Notes: a model not told the origin generated them from the letters alone. A stretch of DNA of 50,195 nucleotides from Alphaproteobacteria bacterium (GCA_013203465.1 JABMNR010000188.1:1-50195), one strand, 5' to 3'. Positions 1-9,158 are shown, counted from the first letter of the stretch. Made by a program: numbers and translations.

Positions 1-153
1 GACGGCAACTTCTCCGCCGCCCTCGGTGTGCCGACCCTGGATGGGCTGGGCGCCGACGGCAAGGGCCCCCACACCCTGGAGGAGCAGATTTATGTCTCGT
101 CCCTGGAGCCGCGTGCCCGGATGTGGGTGAACCTGCTGGAAACCCTGGAATGA
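1..153 (+). CDS. M20-family metallopeptidase, C-terminal end only (partial)
   Basis: The window opens inside this gene; 50 codons and a TGA stop are visible. The residues read [17 protein letters not shown], followed by [12 protein letters not shown], the usual end of M20 zinc peptidases of the carboxypeptidase G2/ArgE/DapE type. In such enzymes a His at this place is a zinc ligand. The substrate cannot be told from this fragment. The TGA overlaps the hisI ATG (ATGA), so the two are probably translated from one mRNA. The family call is fairly safe; the exact enzyme is not. Confidence 0.8.
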   Translation, partial: DGNFSAALGVPTLDGLGADGKGPHTLEEQIYVSSLEPRARMWVNLLETLE

Positions 154-596
154 CCGTGGCGTTCGCCCCGCGCGGCGATGCCGCCACGATCGAGCAGGGC
201 ACGGCGCTGGCGCCGAAATTCGACGCCGATGGCCTGATCCCGGCGATCGCCGCCGACGCCGCCAGCGGGGCCGTGCTGATGATGGCCTGGATGAACGCCG
301 AGGCGCTGTCGGCCACCATCGAGAGCGGCGAGGCGCATTACTGGTCGCGCTCGCGCGCCGAGCTTTGGCACAAGGGCGCGACCAGCGGCCACGTGCAGGT
401 GGTGCGGGACATCCGGCTCGACTGTGACCAAGACACCGTGCTGCTGCTGGTCGAGCAGAAGGGGCCGGGCGCCTGCCACGTCGGCTATGCGAGCTGTTTC
501 TATCGCCGGGTGGTGCCGTCGGACGACGGGCCGGTGCTGGAAACCGTGGCGGCCAAGACCTACGATCCCGGCGCGGTGTATCGGGGCGGAGCATGA
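150..596 (+). CDS. hisI: Phosphoribosyl-AMP cyclohydrolase
   Basis: Opens the purine ring of phosphoribosyl-AMP in the third step of histidine synthesis (cytoplasmic). The 148-residue product is the stand-alone HisI form, without a fused HisE pyrophosphatase. Visible signatures are WMNAEAL, the YWSRSR segment, [17 protein letters not shown] and [13 protein letters not shown]; the Asp and Cys residues of the last two hold the Mg and Zn in known HisI. I chose the ATG at 150 because it overlaps the stop of the upstream peptidase gene (ATGA); a longer in-frame start at 123 would add residues read from that gene. The stop overlaps cdd in the same way. The gene is away from any other his gene in this window. 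Confidence 0.95.
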   Translation: MTVAFAPRGDAATIEQGTALAPKFDADGLIPAIAADAASGAVLMMAWMNAEALSATIESGEAHYWSRSRAELWHKGATSGHVQVVRDIRLDCDQDTVLLLVEQKGPGACHVGYASCFYRRVVPSDDGPVLETVAAKTYDPGAVYRGGA

Positions 597-1141
597 GTAC
601 GCCCGCCACCATCATGCTGCCGGCGGTCGATCGGGCGGCGGCGGTCACCGAAACCCCGCTGGGCCGGCTGACCGTGCCGGCGCAGGTTCTCCCCGAACGC
701 CGGGTGACCGTCGATCTGACAACACTGCTGGCGTTGCGCGACGCGGCGCGGTCGGCGGCGGCGAACGCCCACGCCCCCTATTCCCGGTTCACGGTCGGGG
801 CGGCGGCGATCATGGCCGACGATCCGCAACGGCGGATGATCATCGGCGCCAACGTCGAGAACGCGACTTATGGCGCCACCATCTGCGCCGAACGCACCGC
901 GCTGGCCCAGGCGGCGGCGCTGGGCTTCCGCCGGGTGGAGCTGTTGGCGGTGAGCTGCACCCAGGCGCTGGACGCGCCGCTGGCCGACCGCTCGCCTTGC
1001 GGCATCTGCCGCCAGACCATCGCCGAGTTCGCCAGCGACGATCCGCCGACCCTGGTGTTGGTCGACGGCGGTGGGGCCGATGCGATCGGCGATCTGCTCG
1101 ACATCGACCGGTTGCTGCCGCACGGGTTCCGGCTGCGGTAG
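593..1141 (+). CDS. cdd: Cytidine deaminase with an N-terminal extension
   Basis: Zinc enzyme that deaminates cytidine and deoxycytidine to uridine and deoxyuridine in pyrimidine salvage. Family motifs are [18 protein letters not shown] (zinc Cys and catalytic Glu) and SPCGICRQ (two zinc Cys). The product is 182 residues, against about 130 for typical homotetrameric enzymes; the canonical fold starts near residue 41 ([13 protein letters not shown]), so about 40 residues are extra. The ATG at 593 is favoured by its ATGA overlap with hisI, but an in-frame GTG near 707 would give the usual length and cannot be excluded. It ends 27 bases from the convergent kinase gene, with a small CCGCC/GGCGG hairpin between. 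Confidence 0.93.
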   Translation: MSTPATIMLPAVDRAAAVTETPLGRLTVPAQVLPERRVTVDLTTLLALRDAARSAAANAHAPYSRFTVGAAAIMADDPQRRMIIGANVENATYGATICAERTALAQAAALGFRRVELLAVSCTQALDAPLADRSPCGICRQTIAEFASDDPPTLVLVDGGGADAIGDLLDIDRLLPHGFRLR

Positions 1142-1168
1142 GCCGCGTTTGCCCCGCCGAACGGCGGA

Positions 1169-4012
1169 TCAACCATGCACGGTGTCGTGGATCTCTTCGG
1201 TGGCGGGCGCCTTGGCCTTGGGGCCGTCCAACGGAAGAATGACCGTGACGGTCGTGCCGTGGTCGACACGGCTTTCCAGGGTCAGGTCACCGCCATGCAT
1301 CCGGGCCAGCATGCGGCCAATTCTTAGCCCCATGCCCATCCTGCCGCCCTCCCGGGCGATATAGGCGTCATCCTGACGCAACACCTCGAAGATACGGCTC
1401 ATGCGTCCGGGCGGTATTCCCCGCCCGGTGTCCGTCACCCGGATGGTCACCGACCGGTCCATGCTCAACATGGTCTCGATGGAAATCGAGCCGCCGGCCG
1501 GCGTGAACTGGATGTTGTTTGACAGCAGATTACCCAAAACGCGCCGGATCGCCGTGCGGTCGATGGTGGCGCGAATGGCGCGGTTGACCCGGCTTGTGTC
1601 GACGCTGACGCCCGCCTTGGCGGCGTCGTGCGTCATGACGCTCACCACCTCGCCGATCACCTCTTGCAACGGCATTTCCTGAAGCGCGAGGGCATATTTG
1701 CCGTCCTCGATTTGCGACAGGTCGAACAGCTCGTCGATGATTCCGCGCAGATGCGTGGCGCTGTCGTGTATGTTGCCGGCGTACTCCACATAGGCGGGCA
1801 CACCCACCGGTCCGAGCAATTCGGCTTTAATCAGCTCCGAGAAACCCAGGACGGCGTTGAGCGGCGTGCGCAACTCGTGGCTCATGTTCGCCAGGAACTG
1901 TGACTTGGCCTCGTTCGCGGCTTTGATCAGGTCGAGTTCGTGACGGGCGGCGGTGATCTCGGCCTGGGCGTCGATCTGGGCGGTGATATCGCGAATGGTG
2001 CCGCGAAATCCCTGGTACGCGCCATTCTCGCCATAGCATGGTTTGCCGCTGAGCATCAGGTGGGCTTTGCCGTGAACCGGGTGGTCGCGGCTGATCGGCA
2101 GGTCCATGAAGGTTCCCCGCCGCTTTATCTTCTCGAACAACCGCTGCATGCCGGCAGGGTCGAACCCGCGTTCCAGCATGATCTGGCCGATCGATTTCCC
2201 GGGCTCCACCTCCGGCACGTTCCGCAAATAGCCGTGGAAGAACGTCAGGTTCATGTCGGGGTCGAGTTCGACCATGAAGTGGGACGCGGCCTCGGCCAGG
2301 TCACGGAACCGCTGCTCGTTCAGGGCCTTCTCGGCTTCAAGCTTCTTGCGTTCGGTTCGGTCGATCACGGTCGACTGCACCGCCAGCTTACCCTCCCACA
2401 TGATCGGCCGCGAGCGGGTTTCCAGCTCGATCGGGGTGCCGTCCTTGCGAACGCCGCCGAATTCGTACACCACCGGGGCCGGTTTCTGGCGCAAGCGGCT
2501 CATGCGGTAGCGTTTGATCCGGGCGAGATCCTGGGGTTGATAAAGCGAGTCCAGGGTCGGTAGCGACAGAATCTCGTCGGGACTGTCGCAACCGAAGATC
2601 TCGGCATAGGCCTGGTTAACAAACAATGGTTTGCCGGCGCGGTCGATCACCACGCCCATGACGGAACCTTCGAGCAGGGCGCGATGATCGGCTTCGCTTT
2701 GTCGCAGCGCTTCCTCGACCCGTCGACGCTCGGACAAATCGTAGTTGATCGTGCCCAGCCCGATGATCTCATGGGAATCGGAGAAGACCGGAAAGCGCGT
2801 GCTGACGACGTGCCGCGTGTGGCCGTCGGGATACGCCAGATCGATCTCGCGCGCGACGATGCTGCCGTGGTCGATCGCCTCACGGTCCAGGGCCTCGAAC
2901 TGGGACGCCTGATCGGCATCGTAAATATCGTGCACGGTCTTGCCGATGACGTCCTGGCGGTTGATCTGGACCCATTCCTCGAACCGTTTATTAGCGAACT
3001 GGAACCGGCCATCCACGTCCTTTAGGCTGATGAATGCCGGCAGGTTGTCGGCCAAGGCCTCCAGGATTTTTTGGTTCTGCCGGAGCTCGCGGATGGCGCG
3101 CTTTTGTTCGCTGATGTCGATGATGGTGTTCTGCACGGCCGACTTGCCGTTCCAGTCGACGGAATGAGCCGACCGCAGCAGGTCGACCACCGAGCCGTCC
3201 TTGCGTAACCCCTGATACTCGAAGGACGCGGGAAGCTCGTCACCCCGGAGCCGCCGCTTACGCCGCTCGCGCACGCGGACCCGGTCATGCGGCGCGATCA
3301 GCAATTCGATCGAGCCGAGCGCCAGCATCTCCTCCGGGCTGTCGTAGCCCAGAATGTCGGCGAGCCGTTGATTGGCGAAGACCAGTTTCTGGCCGTCGTG
3401 GATGTGAACACCTTGCAACGAGCCCTCGGCGAGATTGCCGAAGCGTAGCTCGCTCGCCCGCGCCTCCTCTTCGAGGCGGTTGCGCTCCGCCAGCTCGCGC
3501 CGTGCCTCGATCCCGGCCTTTCGCAGTTCCAGTTGATCGACAATGATTCGGGAGAAATCGGCGAGGAAACGGGCGTGCTCGGCGCTCAAGGATCGCGGTT
3601 TCGAATCGATGACGCAGAGGGTTCCAAGACGCTGGCCGTCCCGGGTAATCAACGGCGCGCCGGCGTAGAATCGGATGCGGGGCTCCCCGGTGACCAATGG
3701 GTTGTCGGCGAAGCGCGGGTCGCGGGAGGCGTCGGGCACCTCCATGATCCCGTCGGATTGGATCGCGTGGGCGCAGAACGCGTCGGACAGCGGCGTCTCC
3801 GTTGCGTCGAGACCATGCCGTGACTTGAACCATTGCCGGCTGTCGTCGATCAGGGATACCAGGGCGATTGGGGTGCCGATGATCGAGGCGGTGAGCCGGG
3901 TGACGCGGTCGAACGGCTCTTCGGCGGGGGTGTCAAGAATGTCGTAGCGGCGCAGAGCGGCCAGCCGATCGGCTTCGCGTCTGTCGGCGTCCATATCCTT
4001 AGGCCTGGTCAT
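1169..4012 (-). CDS. GAF/multi-PAS sensor histidine kinase
   Basis: A 947-residue kinase with no membrane segment, so probably a cytoplasmic sensor. Domains in order: GAF about 25-165 (of the kind that follows the RLAALRRYDILDTPAEEPFD opening), four PAS domains near 190-300, 315-430, 440-555 and 565-685, HisKA about 703-770 with the phospho-acceptor His712 in SHELRTPLNA, and a HATPase_c domain about 810-930 with N-box NLLSNN and G1 box DTGRGIP. There is no receiver domain and no adjacent response regulator, so it is an orphan kinase whose partner and ligand are unknown. PAS1 and PAS3 resemble each other (GYDSPEEM versus GCDSPDEI), suggesting internal duplication. The upstream region carries a CtrA-type site. 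Confidence 0.93.
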   Translation of the reverse strand: MTRPKDMDADRREADRLAALRRYDILDTPAEEPFDRVTRLTASIIGTPIALVSLIDDSRQWFKSRHGLDATETPLSDAFCAHAIQSDGIMEVPDASRDPRFADNPLVTGEPRIRFYAGAPLITRDGQRLGTLCVIDSKPRSLSAEHARFLADFSRIIVDQLELRKAGIEARRELAERNRLEEEARASELRFGNLAEGSLQGVHIHDGQKLVFANQRLADILGYDSPEEMLALGSIELLIAPHDRVRVRERRKRRLRGDELPASFEYQGLRKDGSVVDLLRSAHSVDWNGKSAVQNTIIDISEQKRAIRELRQNQKILEALADNLPAFISLKDVDGRFQFANKRFEEWVQINRQDVIGKTVHDIYDADQASQFEALDREAIDHGSIVAREIDLAYPDGHTRHVVSTRFPVFSDSHEIIGLGTINYDLSERRRVEEALRQSEADHRALLEGSVMGVVIDRAGKPLFVNQAYAEIFGCDSPDEILSLPTLDSLYQPQDLARIKRYRMSRLRQKPAPVVYEFGGVRKDGTPIELETRSRPIMWEGKLAVQSTVIDRTERKKLEAEKALNEQRFRDLAEAASHFMVELDPDMNLTFFHGYLRNVPEVEPGKSIGQIMLERGFDPAGMQRLFEKIKRRGTFMDLPISRDHPVHGKAHLMLSGKPCYGENGAYQGFRGTIRDITAQIDAQAEITAARHELDLIKAANEAKSQFLANMSHELRTPLNAVLGFSELIKAELLGPVGVPAYVEYAGNIHDSATHLRGIIDELFDLSQIEDGKYALALQEMPLQEVIGEVVSVMTHDAAKAGVSVDTSRVNRAIRATIDRTAIRRVLGNLLSNNIQFTPAGGSISIETMLSMDRSVTIRVTDTGRGIPPGRMSRIFEVLRQDDAYIAREGGRMGMGLRIGRMLARMHGGDLTLESRVDHGTTVTVILPLDGPKAKAPATEEIHDTVHG

Positions 4013-4139
4013 GTTCGTTCCCCCGGGGTGTGTGGGGTAACTGGTGATCCATTGGCGGAACCCTCAGCCCTCCCACAGCCGTTCTGGCTGGTTGTCGACG
4101 CCGTCTTGGACGGTGTGAGCCCGCTTTCGCAAGCCCGCG

Positions 4140-4262
4140 CCGGAGATATTCGAAAGTATTTAAATAAAAGTTAACTGTAATTTTTCAGGATATTTATAAG
4201 ACTATGCCAGGAGCAGAATACATGGAATTTCCCCACAGCCGATGCGGATATTTATAAAGATT
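4140..4262. other. AT-rich intergenic island with 12-bp direct repeats
   Basis: The 292-base gap between trmL and the kinase gene has a core far richer in A+T than its surroundings. The 12-mer GGATATTTATAA occurs twice, at 4188-4199 and 4246-4257, 58 bases apart, and CCCACAGCCG occurs at 4072 and 4223. No gene is seen. The island lies 130-250 bases upstream of the kinase start on its own strand, so it probably holds the kinase promoter and regulatory sites. Confidence 0.6.
4160..4175. promoter_or_regulatory. CtrA-type binding site TTAA-N7-TTAAC
   Basis: TTAA at 4160-4163, seven bases, then TTAAC at 4171-4175 match the full consensus for the alphaproteobacterial cell-cycle and motility regulator CtrA. 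It lies about 150 bases upstream of the kinase start codon. TTAA is rare in this high-GC sequence, but the local AT richness raises the chance of a random match. Binding is inferred. Confidence 0.5.
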
Positions 4263-4304
4263 CTCGATCAGCGCCCTCGATCGGCATCGGCGCCAATGAG
4301 CACA

Positions 4305-4784
4305 CTATTCCGCGTCGGCGTCGGCCCGTGTGTCCAGGGGCCAGCCGTTCGTTTGCCGCAAGGCTTCCGCCAGCACGATGCCCGCCGTGACCGCCACGTT
4401 GAGCGACCGGGCGTCGGCGGCCATCGGAATCCGCACCCTCGCATCGGCCGCGTCGTGAACCATGTCGGGGACCCCGGCGCTCTCGCGCCCCAGGATCAGG
4501 TGATCATCGGCCGCGAATCGCGCGTCCGGCAGCGGTGTGGCGCCGCCGGTGGTGGCGAGCACGAGCCGTCCGGGGCCGCGCGCGGCCAGGAATGCGGCCC
4601 ACGAGGCGTGGCGGGTAACGGCGGCGAATTCCAGGTAATCCATCCCGGCCCGCCGCATGCGCGGTTCCGACCACACGAAGCCGGTGGGCTCCACCACGTC
4701 GACCGCCACCCCAAGGCAACGGGCGAGCCGCAGGATGGTTCCGGCGTTCTGAGGGATGTCGGGTTGGTACAGCACGAGCCGCAT
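4305..4784 (-). CDS. trmL: tRNA (cytidine(34)-2'-O)-methyltransferase, SpoU class
   Basis: Methylates the ribose of the wobble base in tRNA-Leu isoacceptors using S-adenosylmethionine. The 159-residue product is a minimal trefoil-knot SPOUT enzyme without an RNA-binding extension, the size of TrmL. It begins MRLVLYQPDIPQNAGTILR, the TrmL opening, and has the knot motifs LILGRESAGVP and the LNVAVTAGIVLAEAL SAM-binding end. It diverges from petA, a common alphaproteobacterial arrangement. The short acidic tail (DTRADADAE) is unremarkable. Confidence 0.94.
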   Translation of the reverse strand: MRLVLYQPDIPQNAGTILRLARCLGVAVDVVEPTGFVWSEPRMRRAGMDYLEFAAVTRHASWAAFLAARGPGRLVLATTGGATPLPDARFAADDHLILGRESAGVPDMVHDAADARVRIPMAADARSLNVAVTAGIVLAEALRQTNGWPLDTRADADAE

Positions 4785-4886
4785 GGCAATCTTCTAACCC
4801 CTACCGATGCTTTGCAAAAGCCGGAGCGCTGCGGTATAGCGGTGGCGGCTCGGGTTGGGGCACCGAGGCTTGCGACAGCGCGTCGC

Positions 4887-4915
4887 GTTTCATGCCGTGT
4901 GTCCTCCCGTATATT
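4887..4915 (+). promoter_or_regulatory. Possible petABC promoter
   Basis: The divergent gap between trmL and petA holds TATATT at 4910-4915 as a possible -10 element, with the weak GTTTCA 17 bases upstream. The placement is tentative. A good Shine-Dalgarno GGAGG stands just before the petA ATG. Confidence 0.3.
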
Positions 4916-4961
4916 TCAAGACCGGTCGCCCTGACGCGGCCCGGATGAGGCTTGGAGGACT

Positions 4962-5492
4962 ATGGCTGAAACCCAGCAAGGCGAGACCCGCCGCGACTTC
5001 CTCTACATCGCCACCGCCGCCGTCGGCGCGGTCGGCGCCGGCAGTGCGATCTGGCCGCTTATCGACCAGATGAATCCGGCCGCCGACGTGCTGGCGTTGT
5101 CGTCGATCGAGTTCGATTTGTCGACCGTCGAGCCCGGCATGGCGGTAACCGTGAAATGGCGCGGCAAGCCGGTGTTCGTGCGCTACCGGACGCCGGAGGA
5201 GATAACCTCGGCCGAGGCGGTACCGCTCGACGAGCTGCCGGACCCGCAAACCGATGCGTCCCGTGTTCAGGAGGCGAAGTACCTGATCCTGGTCGGGGTG
5301 TGCACGCATTTGGGCTGTGTCCCGCTCGGTCAGAAGGCGTCGGATCCCAGAGGGGATTACGGCGGTTGGTTCTGTCCGTGCCACGGCTCGCACTACGACA
5401 CCTCGGGTCGTATCCGTAAGGGGCCGGCGCCCCTCAATCTGTTCGTTCCGGCGTACGAGTTCGTGTCTGACACGACCGTACGGATCGGCTGA
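4962..5492 (+). CDS. petA: Ubiquinol-cytochrome c reductase, Rieske iron-sulfur subunit
   Basis: Carries electrons from ubiquinol to cytochrome c1 in the bc1 complex, with its 2Fe-2S domain in the periplasm. The 176 residues begin with a twin-arginine signal-anchor ([20 protein letters not shown], Arg10-Arg11), consistent with Tat export and an uncleaved membrane anchor. Cluster ligands are in CTHLGC (Cys114, His116) and CPCHGSHYD (Cys138, His141), with the disulfide cysteines Cys119 and Cys140. First gene of petABC; the next start is 17 bases downstream. Sometimes named fbcF. Confidence 0.98.
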   Translation: MAETQQGETRRDFLYIATAAVGAVGAGSAIWPLIDQMNPAADVLALSSIEFDLSTVEPGMAVTVKWRGKPVFVRYRTPEEITSAEAVPLDELPDPQTDASRVQEAKYLILVGVCTHLGCVPLGQKASDPRGDYGGWFCPCHGSHYDTSGRIRKGPAPLNLFVPAYEFVSDTTVRIG

Positions 5493-5509
5493 GGAAGGAT
5501 CGTCGACCG

Positions 5510-6766
5510 ATGGCTGCGAAATTTGACAATGCGATCGTGCGCTGGATCGATCACCGGCTGCCGATTTTCAGCTTCATGCACCACGAATTGCATGAGTATC
5601 CGACACCGAAGAACCTGAGTTACTGGTGGAATTTCGGCTCGCTCGCCGGCATCGCGCTGGTGATCATGATCGTCACCGGTATCACGCTCGCCATGCACTA
5701 CACGCCGCATGTCGATTACGCGTTCGACTCGGTTGAGCGGATCATGCGCGACGTGAATTACGGCTGGCTGATCCGCTACCTCCACACGAACGGCGGCAGC
5801 TTCTTCTTCATCGTCGTCTACATTCACATCTTCCGGGGCATGTACTACGGCTCGTATAAGGCGCCGCGTGAGCTTCTGTGGATGCTGGGCGTGGTCATCT
5901 TGCTGTTGATGATGGCGACCGCGTTCATGGGCTACGTGCTGCCCTGGGGCCAGATGAGCTTCTGGGGCGCCACGGTGATCACCAACCTGTTCTCGGCCAT
6001 CCCGGTGGTCGGCCAGTCGATCGTCACCTGGCTGTGGGGCGGCTTCTCGGTCGATAACGCGACCCTGAACCGGTTCTACTCACTGCATTATCTGCTGCCG
6101 TTCGTGATCGTCGGCGTCGTGATTCTGCACATGGTGGCGCTGCACCGCTTCGGCTCGAACAATCCGCTCGGCGTCGACGTGAAGAGCGCCAAGGACCAGA
6201 TTCCGTTCCATCCGTACTACACGATCAAGGATGCGTTCGGCCTTGGGGTGTTCCTGATCTTCTTCTCGGCCTTCGTGTTTTTCGCGCCGAATTATCTGGG
6301 TCACCCGGACAACTACATCCAGGCCAACCCGCTGGTCACGCCGGCCCACATCGTGCCGGAGTGGTACTTCCTGCCGTTCTACGCGGTCCTGCGGGCGGTG
6401 CCGGACAAGCTCGGCGGCGTGCTGCTGATGTTCGGCTCGATCGCCGTTCTATTCATCCTGCCGTGGCTTGACCGCTCTCCGGTGCGCAGCGGCCAGTTCC
6501 GGCCGATCTTCAAGATCTTCTTCTGGATCATCGTGCTCGACTCGGTGCTGTTGACCTATCTCGGCGGCAAGCCGGCGGAGGGGGGCTACGTCATCGCGGC
6601 GCGTTTCGCGACCGCCTACTACTTCATGCACTTCCTCATCATCCTGCCGGCGCTGTCGATCTTCGAGACACCGAAACCGCTGCCGAAATCGATCAGCGAA
6701 CCGGTGATCGGCGGCGGTGGGGGATTTGCCGGGGCAACCGCCGCTCCGAAGGAGAACGTCCGATGA
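5510..6766 (+). CDS. petB: Cytochrome b subunit of the bc1 complex
   Basis: Membrane subunit that oxidises ubiquinol at Qo and reduces ubiquinone at Qi through two b hemes. At 418 residues it is the full-length fused form (not split into b6 and subunit IV), with about eight membrane helices. The heme-ligand helices are visible ([50 protein letters not shown]), as is the Qo-site [14 protein letters not shown] Gly-rich, probably cytoplasmic tail ends the protein. The stop overlaps petC by four bases (ATGA). Confidence 0.98.
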   Translation: MAAKFDNAIVRWIDHRLPIFSFMHHELHEYPTPKNLSYWWNFGSLAGIALVIMIVTGITLAMHYTPHVDYAFDSVERIMRDVNYGWLIRYLHTNGGSFFFIVVYIHIFRGMYYGSYKAPRELLWMLGVVILLLMMATAFMGYVLPWGQMSFWGATVITNLFSAIPVVGQSIVTWLWGGFSVDNATLNRFYSLHYLLPFVIVGVVILHMVALHRFGSNNPLGVDVKSAKDQIPFHPYYTIKDAFGLGVFLIFFSAFVFFAPNYLGHPDNYIQANPLVTPAHIVPEWYFLPFYAVLRAVPDKLGGVLLMFGSIAVLFILPWLDRSPVRSGQFRPIFKIFFWIIVLDSVLLTYLGGKPAEGGYVIAARFATAYYFMHFLIILPALSIFETPKPLPKSISEPVIGGGGGFAGATAAPKENVR

Positions 6767-7545
6767 TCGCGCGCCTGAAGACGTTGGCGGCGGCGGCTGT
6801 GTTGGCGGCCGCCTTGGGGATCGGTGGCGGTGCCGGAAATGCCGTGGCGGCGACCGGCTCGGCCGAGATTCCGAGCCGCGACTGGTCGTTCGACGGGGTG
6901 TTCGGCGCCTTCGATCGGGCGGCGCTGCAGCGTGGCTTCCAGGTTTACCAGGAGGTCTGTGCGAGCTGCCACGCGCTGAGCTACGTGGCCTACCGCCACC
7001 TCGACGCGCTCGGCTACAACGAGGCCGAGATCAAGGCGATCGCGGCGGCGGCCGAGGTTGAGGACGGTCCGAACGACGAAGGTGAGATGTTCATGCGCCC
7101 GGGCAAACCGTCCGACCGGTTCGTCAGCCCGTTCCCGAACGAGCAGGCGGCGCGGGCCGCCAACGGCGGGGCCTATCCACCCGACTTGGCGTTGATCGTC
7201 AAGGCGCGGGCGAACGGCGCCAATTACGCCCATGCGCTGTTGGTTGGCTATGTGGACGCGCCGGCCGATGTCAAGATTCCGGACGGGATGTACTACAACG
7301 CTTCTTTCCCCGGTCACCAGATCGCCATGCCGCAACCGCTCAACGCGGACGGCGTCGAATATGGCGACGGCACGCCGGCCAGCATCGCTCAGCAGGCCGA
7401 GGATGTGGTGACTTTCCTCGCGTGGGCGTCGGAGCCGGAGATGGAAGAACGCAAGACCGCCGGCGTGATGGTCATCCTGTTTCTGCTGGTCTTCACGGGG
7501 TTGCTCTACGCCAGCAAGCGGAAAATCTGGGCCGACGTGCACTGA
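6763..7545 (+). CDS. petC: Cytochrome c1 subunit of the bc1 complex
   Basis: Periplasmic c-type heme subunit that passes electrons from the Rieske protein to soluble or membrane cytochrome c. The 260-residue precursor has a Sec signal peptide (about residues 1-31), one heme-binding CASCH (Cys66, Cys69, His70), the [18 protein letters not shown] segment that includes the likely axial Met region, and a C-terminal membrane anchor ([15 protein letters not shown]) followed by positive residues. It is the last gene of petABC, followed by a strong hairpin. Confidence 0.98.
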   Translation: MIARLKTLAAAAVLAAALGIGGGAGNAVAATGSAEIPSRDWSFDGVFGAFDRAALQRGFQVYQEVCASCHALSYVAYRHLDALGYNEAEIKAIAAAAEVEDGPNDEGEMFMRPGKPSDRFVSPFPNEQAARAANGGAYPPDLALIVKARANGANYAHALLVGYVDAPADVKIPDGMYYNASFPGHQIAMPQPLNADGVEYGDGTPASIAQQAEDVVTFLAWASEPEMEERKTAGVMVILFLLVFTGLLYASKRKIWADVH

Positions 7546-7570
7546 CCGTTCGGCCTTGGGATTGGGCGTG

Positions 7571-7599
7571 AAGGCCGCGGCTCGTCCGCGGCCTTTGGC
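7571..7599 (+). terminator. Hairpin terminator after petABC
   Basis: A perfect 10-bp stem AAGGCCGCGG/CCGCGGCCTT with a 5-base loop (7571-7595) begins 25 bases after the petC stop. The downstream T-run is short and interrupted (TTTGGCGTTT), so termination may be partial. Confidence 0.65.
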
Positions 7600-7686
7600 G
7601 TTTGGCGACGGTGACCCTTCGCGCGTGGGTACGGACGCGGTATAGCTGTGTTGTTGGCTGCGGGATTGGATGCTGGGAGGCGCGTG

Positions 7687-8571
7687 GTGGGGTCGAGCAG
7701 AGAGGCCGTGATCGGCGTGATTGGTGGCAGCGGCGTCTACGCGATGGACGGGCTGGAGAACACGCGGTGGGAAACCGTCGATTCGTCGTTCGGCGCACCG
7801 TCCGACCAGTTGTTCTTTGGCGAGCTGGACGGTCAGAGGCTGGTGTTCCTGCCGCGTCATGGGCGCGGGCATCGGCTCAGCCCGTCCGACATCAACTACC
7901 GCGCCAACATCGACGCCATGAAGCGTGCCGGCGTGACCGATATTCTGTCGGTGTCGGCGGTCGGCTCGCTCAAGGCGGAGTATGCGCCGGGGACCTTCGT
8001 GCTGATCGACCAGTTCATCGATCGCACCTTCGCCCGACAGAAGAGTTTCTTCGGCACCGGCTGCGTCGCCCATGTGTCGATGGCGCACCCGGTCAGCGAC
8101 CGTTTGCGCGCCGCCTTGGCCGAGGCCTGTGACGAACTGAAGCTCGTCTATGCCGACGGCGGCACCTATCTGGTGATGGAGGGCCCGCAATTCTCCAGCC
8201 AGGCGGAGTCGGAACTGTATCGCTCCTGGGGCTGCGACGTGATCGGCATGACCAACATGCCGGAGGCCAAATTGGCCCGAGAGGCGGAAATCCCCTACGC
8301 CACGATCGCCATGGTCACCGATTATGATTGCTGGCACCCGGACCACGACCATGTGACGGTCGAGGCGGTGGTGAAGGTGCTGTTGGACAACGCCGAGCAT
8401 GCCCGGGCGCTGGTCCGGGCGGTGGCGCCGAAGCTGCGGCAACGGCCCAAGGTGGACCAGCAAGGCGGCGACCGGGCGCTCGACTACGCGCTGATTACCC
8501 ATGCCGAGGCCCGCGATCCGGATCTGGTCGCCAAGCTCGATGCGGTCGCCGGCCGCGTCCTGTCGGGCTGA
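7687..8571 (+). CDS. mtnP: S-methyl-5'-thioadenosine phosphorylase
   Basis: Cleaves methylthioadenosine with phosphate into adenine and methylthioribose-1-phosphate, salvaging the by-product of polyamine synthesis. Family motifs: GVIGGSGVYAMDGL near the start, LPRHGRGHRLSPSDINYRAN (phosphate and base binding), SVSAVGSL and MEGPQFSSQAESELYRSWG with GMTNMPEAKLAREAE. I chose the GTG at 7687 because GGGAGG lies six bases before it; in-frame GTGs at 7648, 7684 and 7711 are alternatives. At 294 residues it has the usual family length. Confidence 0.93.
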   Translation: MGSSREAVIGVIGGSGVYAMDGLENTRWETVDSSFGAPSDQLFFGELDGQRLVFLPRHGRGHRLSPSDINYRANIDAMKRAGVTDILSVSAVGSLKAEYAPGTFVLIDQFIDRTFARQKSFFGTGCVAHVSMAHPVSDRLRAALAEACDELKLVYADGGTYLVMEGPQFSSQAESELYRSWGCDVIGMTNMPEAKLAREAEIPYATIAMVTDYDCWHPDHDHVTVEAVVKVLLDNAEHARALVRAVAPKLRQRPKVDQQGGDRALDYALITHAEARDPDLVAKLDAVAGRVLSG

Positions 8572-8584
8572 GGCGGCGCGGCGC

Positions 8585-9025
8585 GTGCGTGGTCCACCCG
8601 GCACTGGAGCGGGACCTGTTGGCACCGAGGGTCTCGGTCGGCTGGAGGGTTTGTACAACAAGGTCACGGCCGACCGTCCGGACGACGCGCGCTCGCTGAA
8701 CGTGAAATCGGTCATGGCGCTGGACAACGACCGGCCGGCCGAAGCCGCCGAGCTGATTGGCCGCGCGTTGGCGCTGGAGCCGGCCGAACGCGCCTACCTG
8801 TTCCACATGGCCAAGGTGTGCGCCCGCGCCGGCTGGTGGTCGGAGGCGGCCACCGCGCTGCGCCGGGCGATCTACGTCGCGCCCCGCGACGCTGAAAGCT
8901 GGTACGGGCTTGGCATCGCCTTCGAACAGCTCGGCATGAGCGACGACGCCGTCACCTGCTGGCGGCAATGCGTGGCGCTGGAGCCGGGCCACATCGGCGC
9001 GACGGCGGCGTTTGGGCGGCTATGA
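8585..9025 (+). CDS. TPR-repeat protein of unknown function
   Basis: The residues after about position 22 form three or so tetratricopeptide units: ARSLNVKSVMALDNDRPAEA, then AYLFHMAKVCARAGWWSEA and SWYGLGIAFEQLGMSDDA, each ending in ALEP- or VAP-type turns. TPRs mediate protein binding; nothing points to a partner. The start is uncertain: the GTG at 8585 is the first in-frame start after mtnP, and a TTG near 8651 follows GGAGGG closely. It begins 13 bases after mtnP and may be cotranscribed with it. Confidence 0.7.
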   Translation: MRGPPGTGAGPVGTEGLGRLEGLYNKVTADRPDDARSLNVKSVMALDNDRPAEAAELIGRALALEPAERAYLFHMAKVCARAGWWSEAATALRRAIYVAPRDAESWYGLGIAFEQLGMSDDAVTCWRQCVALEPGHIGATAAFGRL

Positions 9026-9158
9026 CTGAGCGGCCTGCACACTGTCCGACTTGAGGCGCCGGTCGCAAGGCGTCAAGATCAACGAGAAGAAAAGCGCGAC
9101 GGCGACCGCCGACAGATGCCGACGATCCCGACGCCTTACATCAAGGCCGCCGGATACG

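Noticed and set aside
1154-1167. CCGCC-GAAC-GGCGG hairpin between cdd and the kinase gene
   Set aside because: Only 5 bp and without a T-run; could be a weak terminator but not supportable.
6619-8727. Long minus-strand frame of about 700 codons opposite petC and mtnP
   Set aside because: Arg/His/Gly-rich translation without any domain, lying opposite strongly conserved genes; a common artefact in high-GC DNA.
9051-9158. N-terminal extension of the SulP transporter
   Set aside because: Basic, unstructured residues from a TTG start; no Shine-Dalgarno and not typical of the family.
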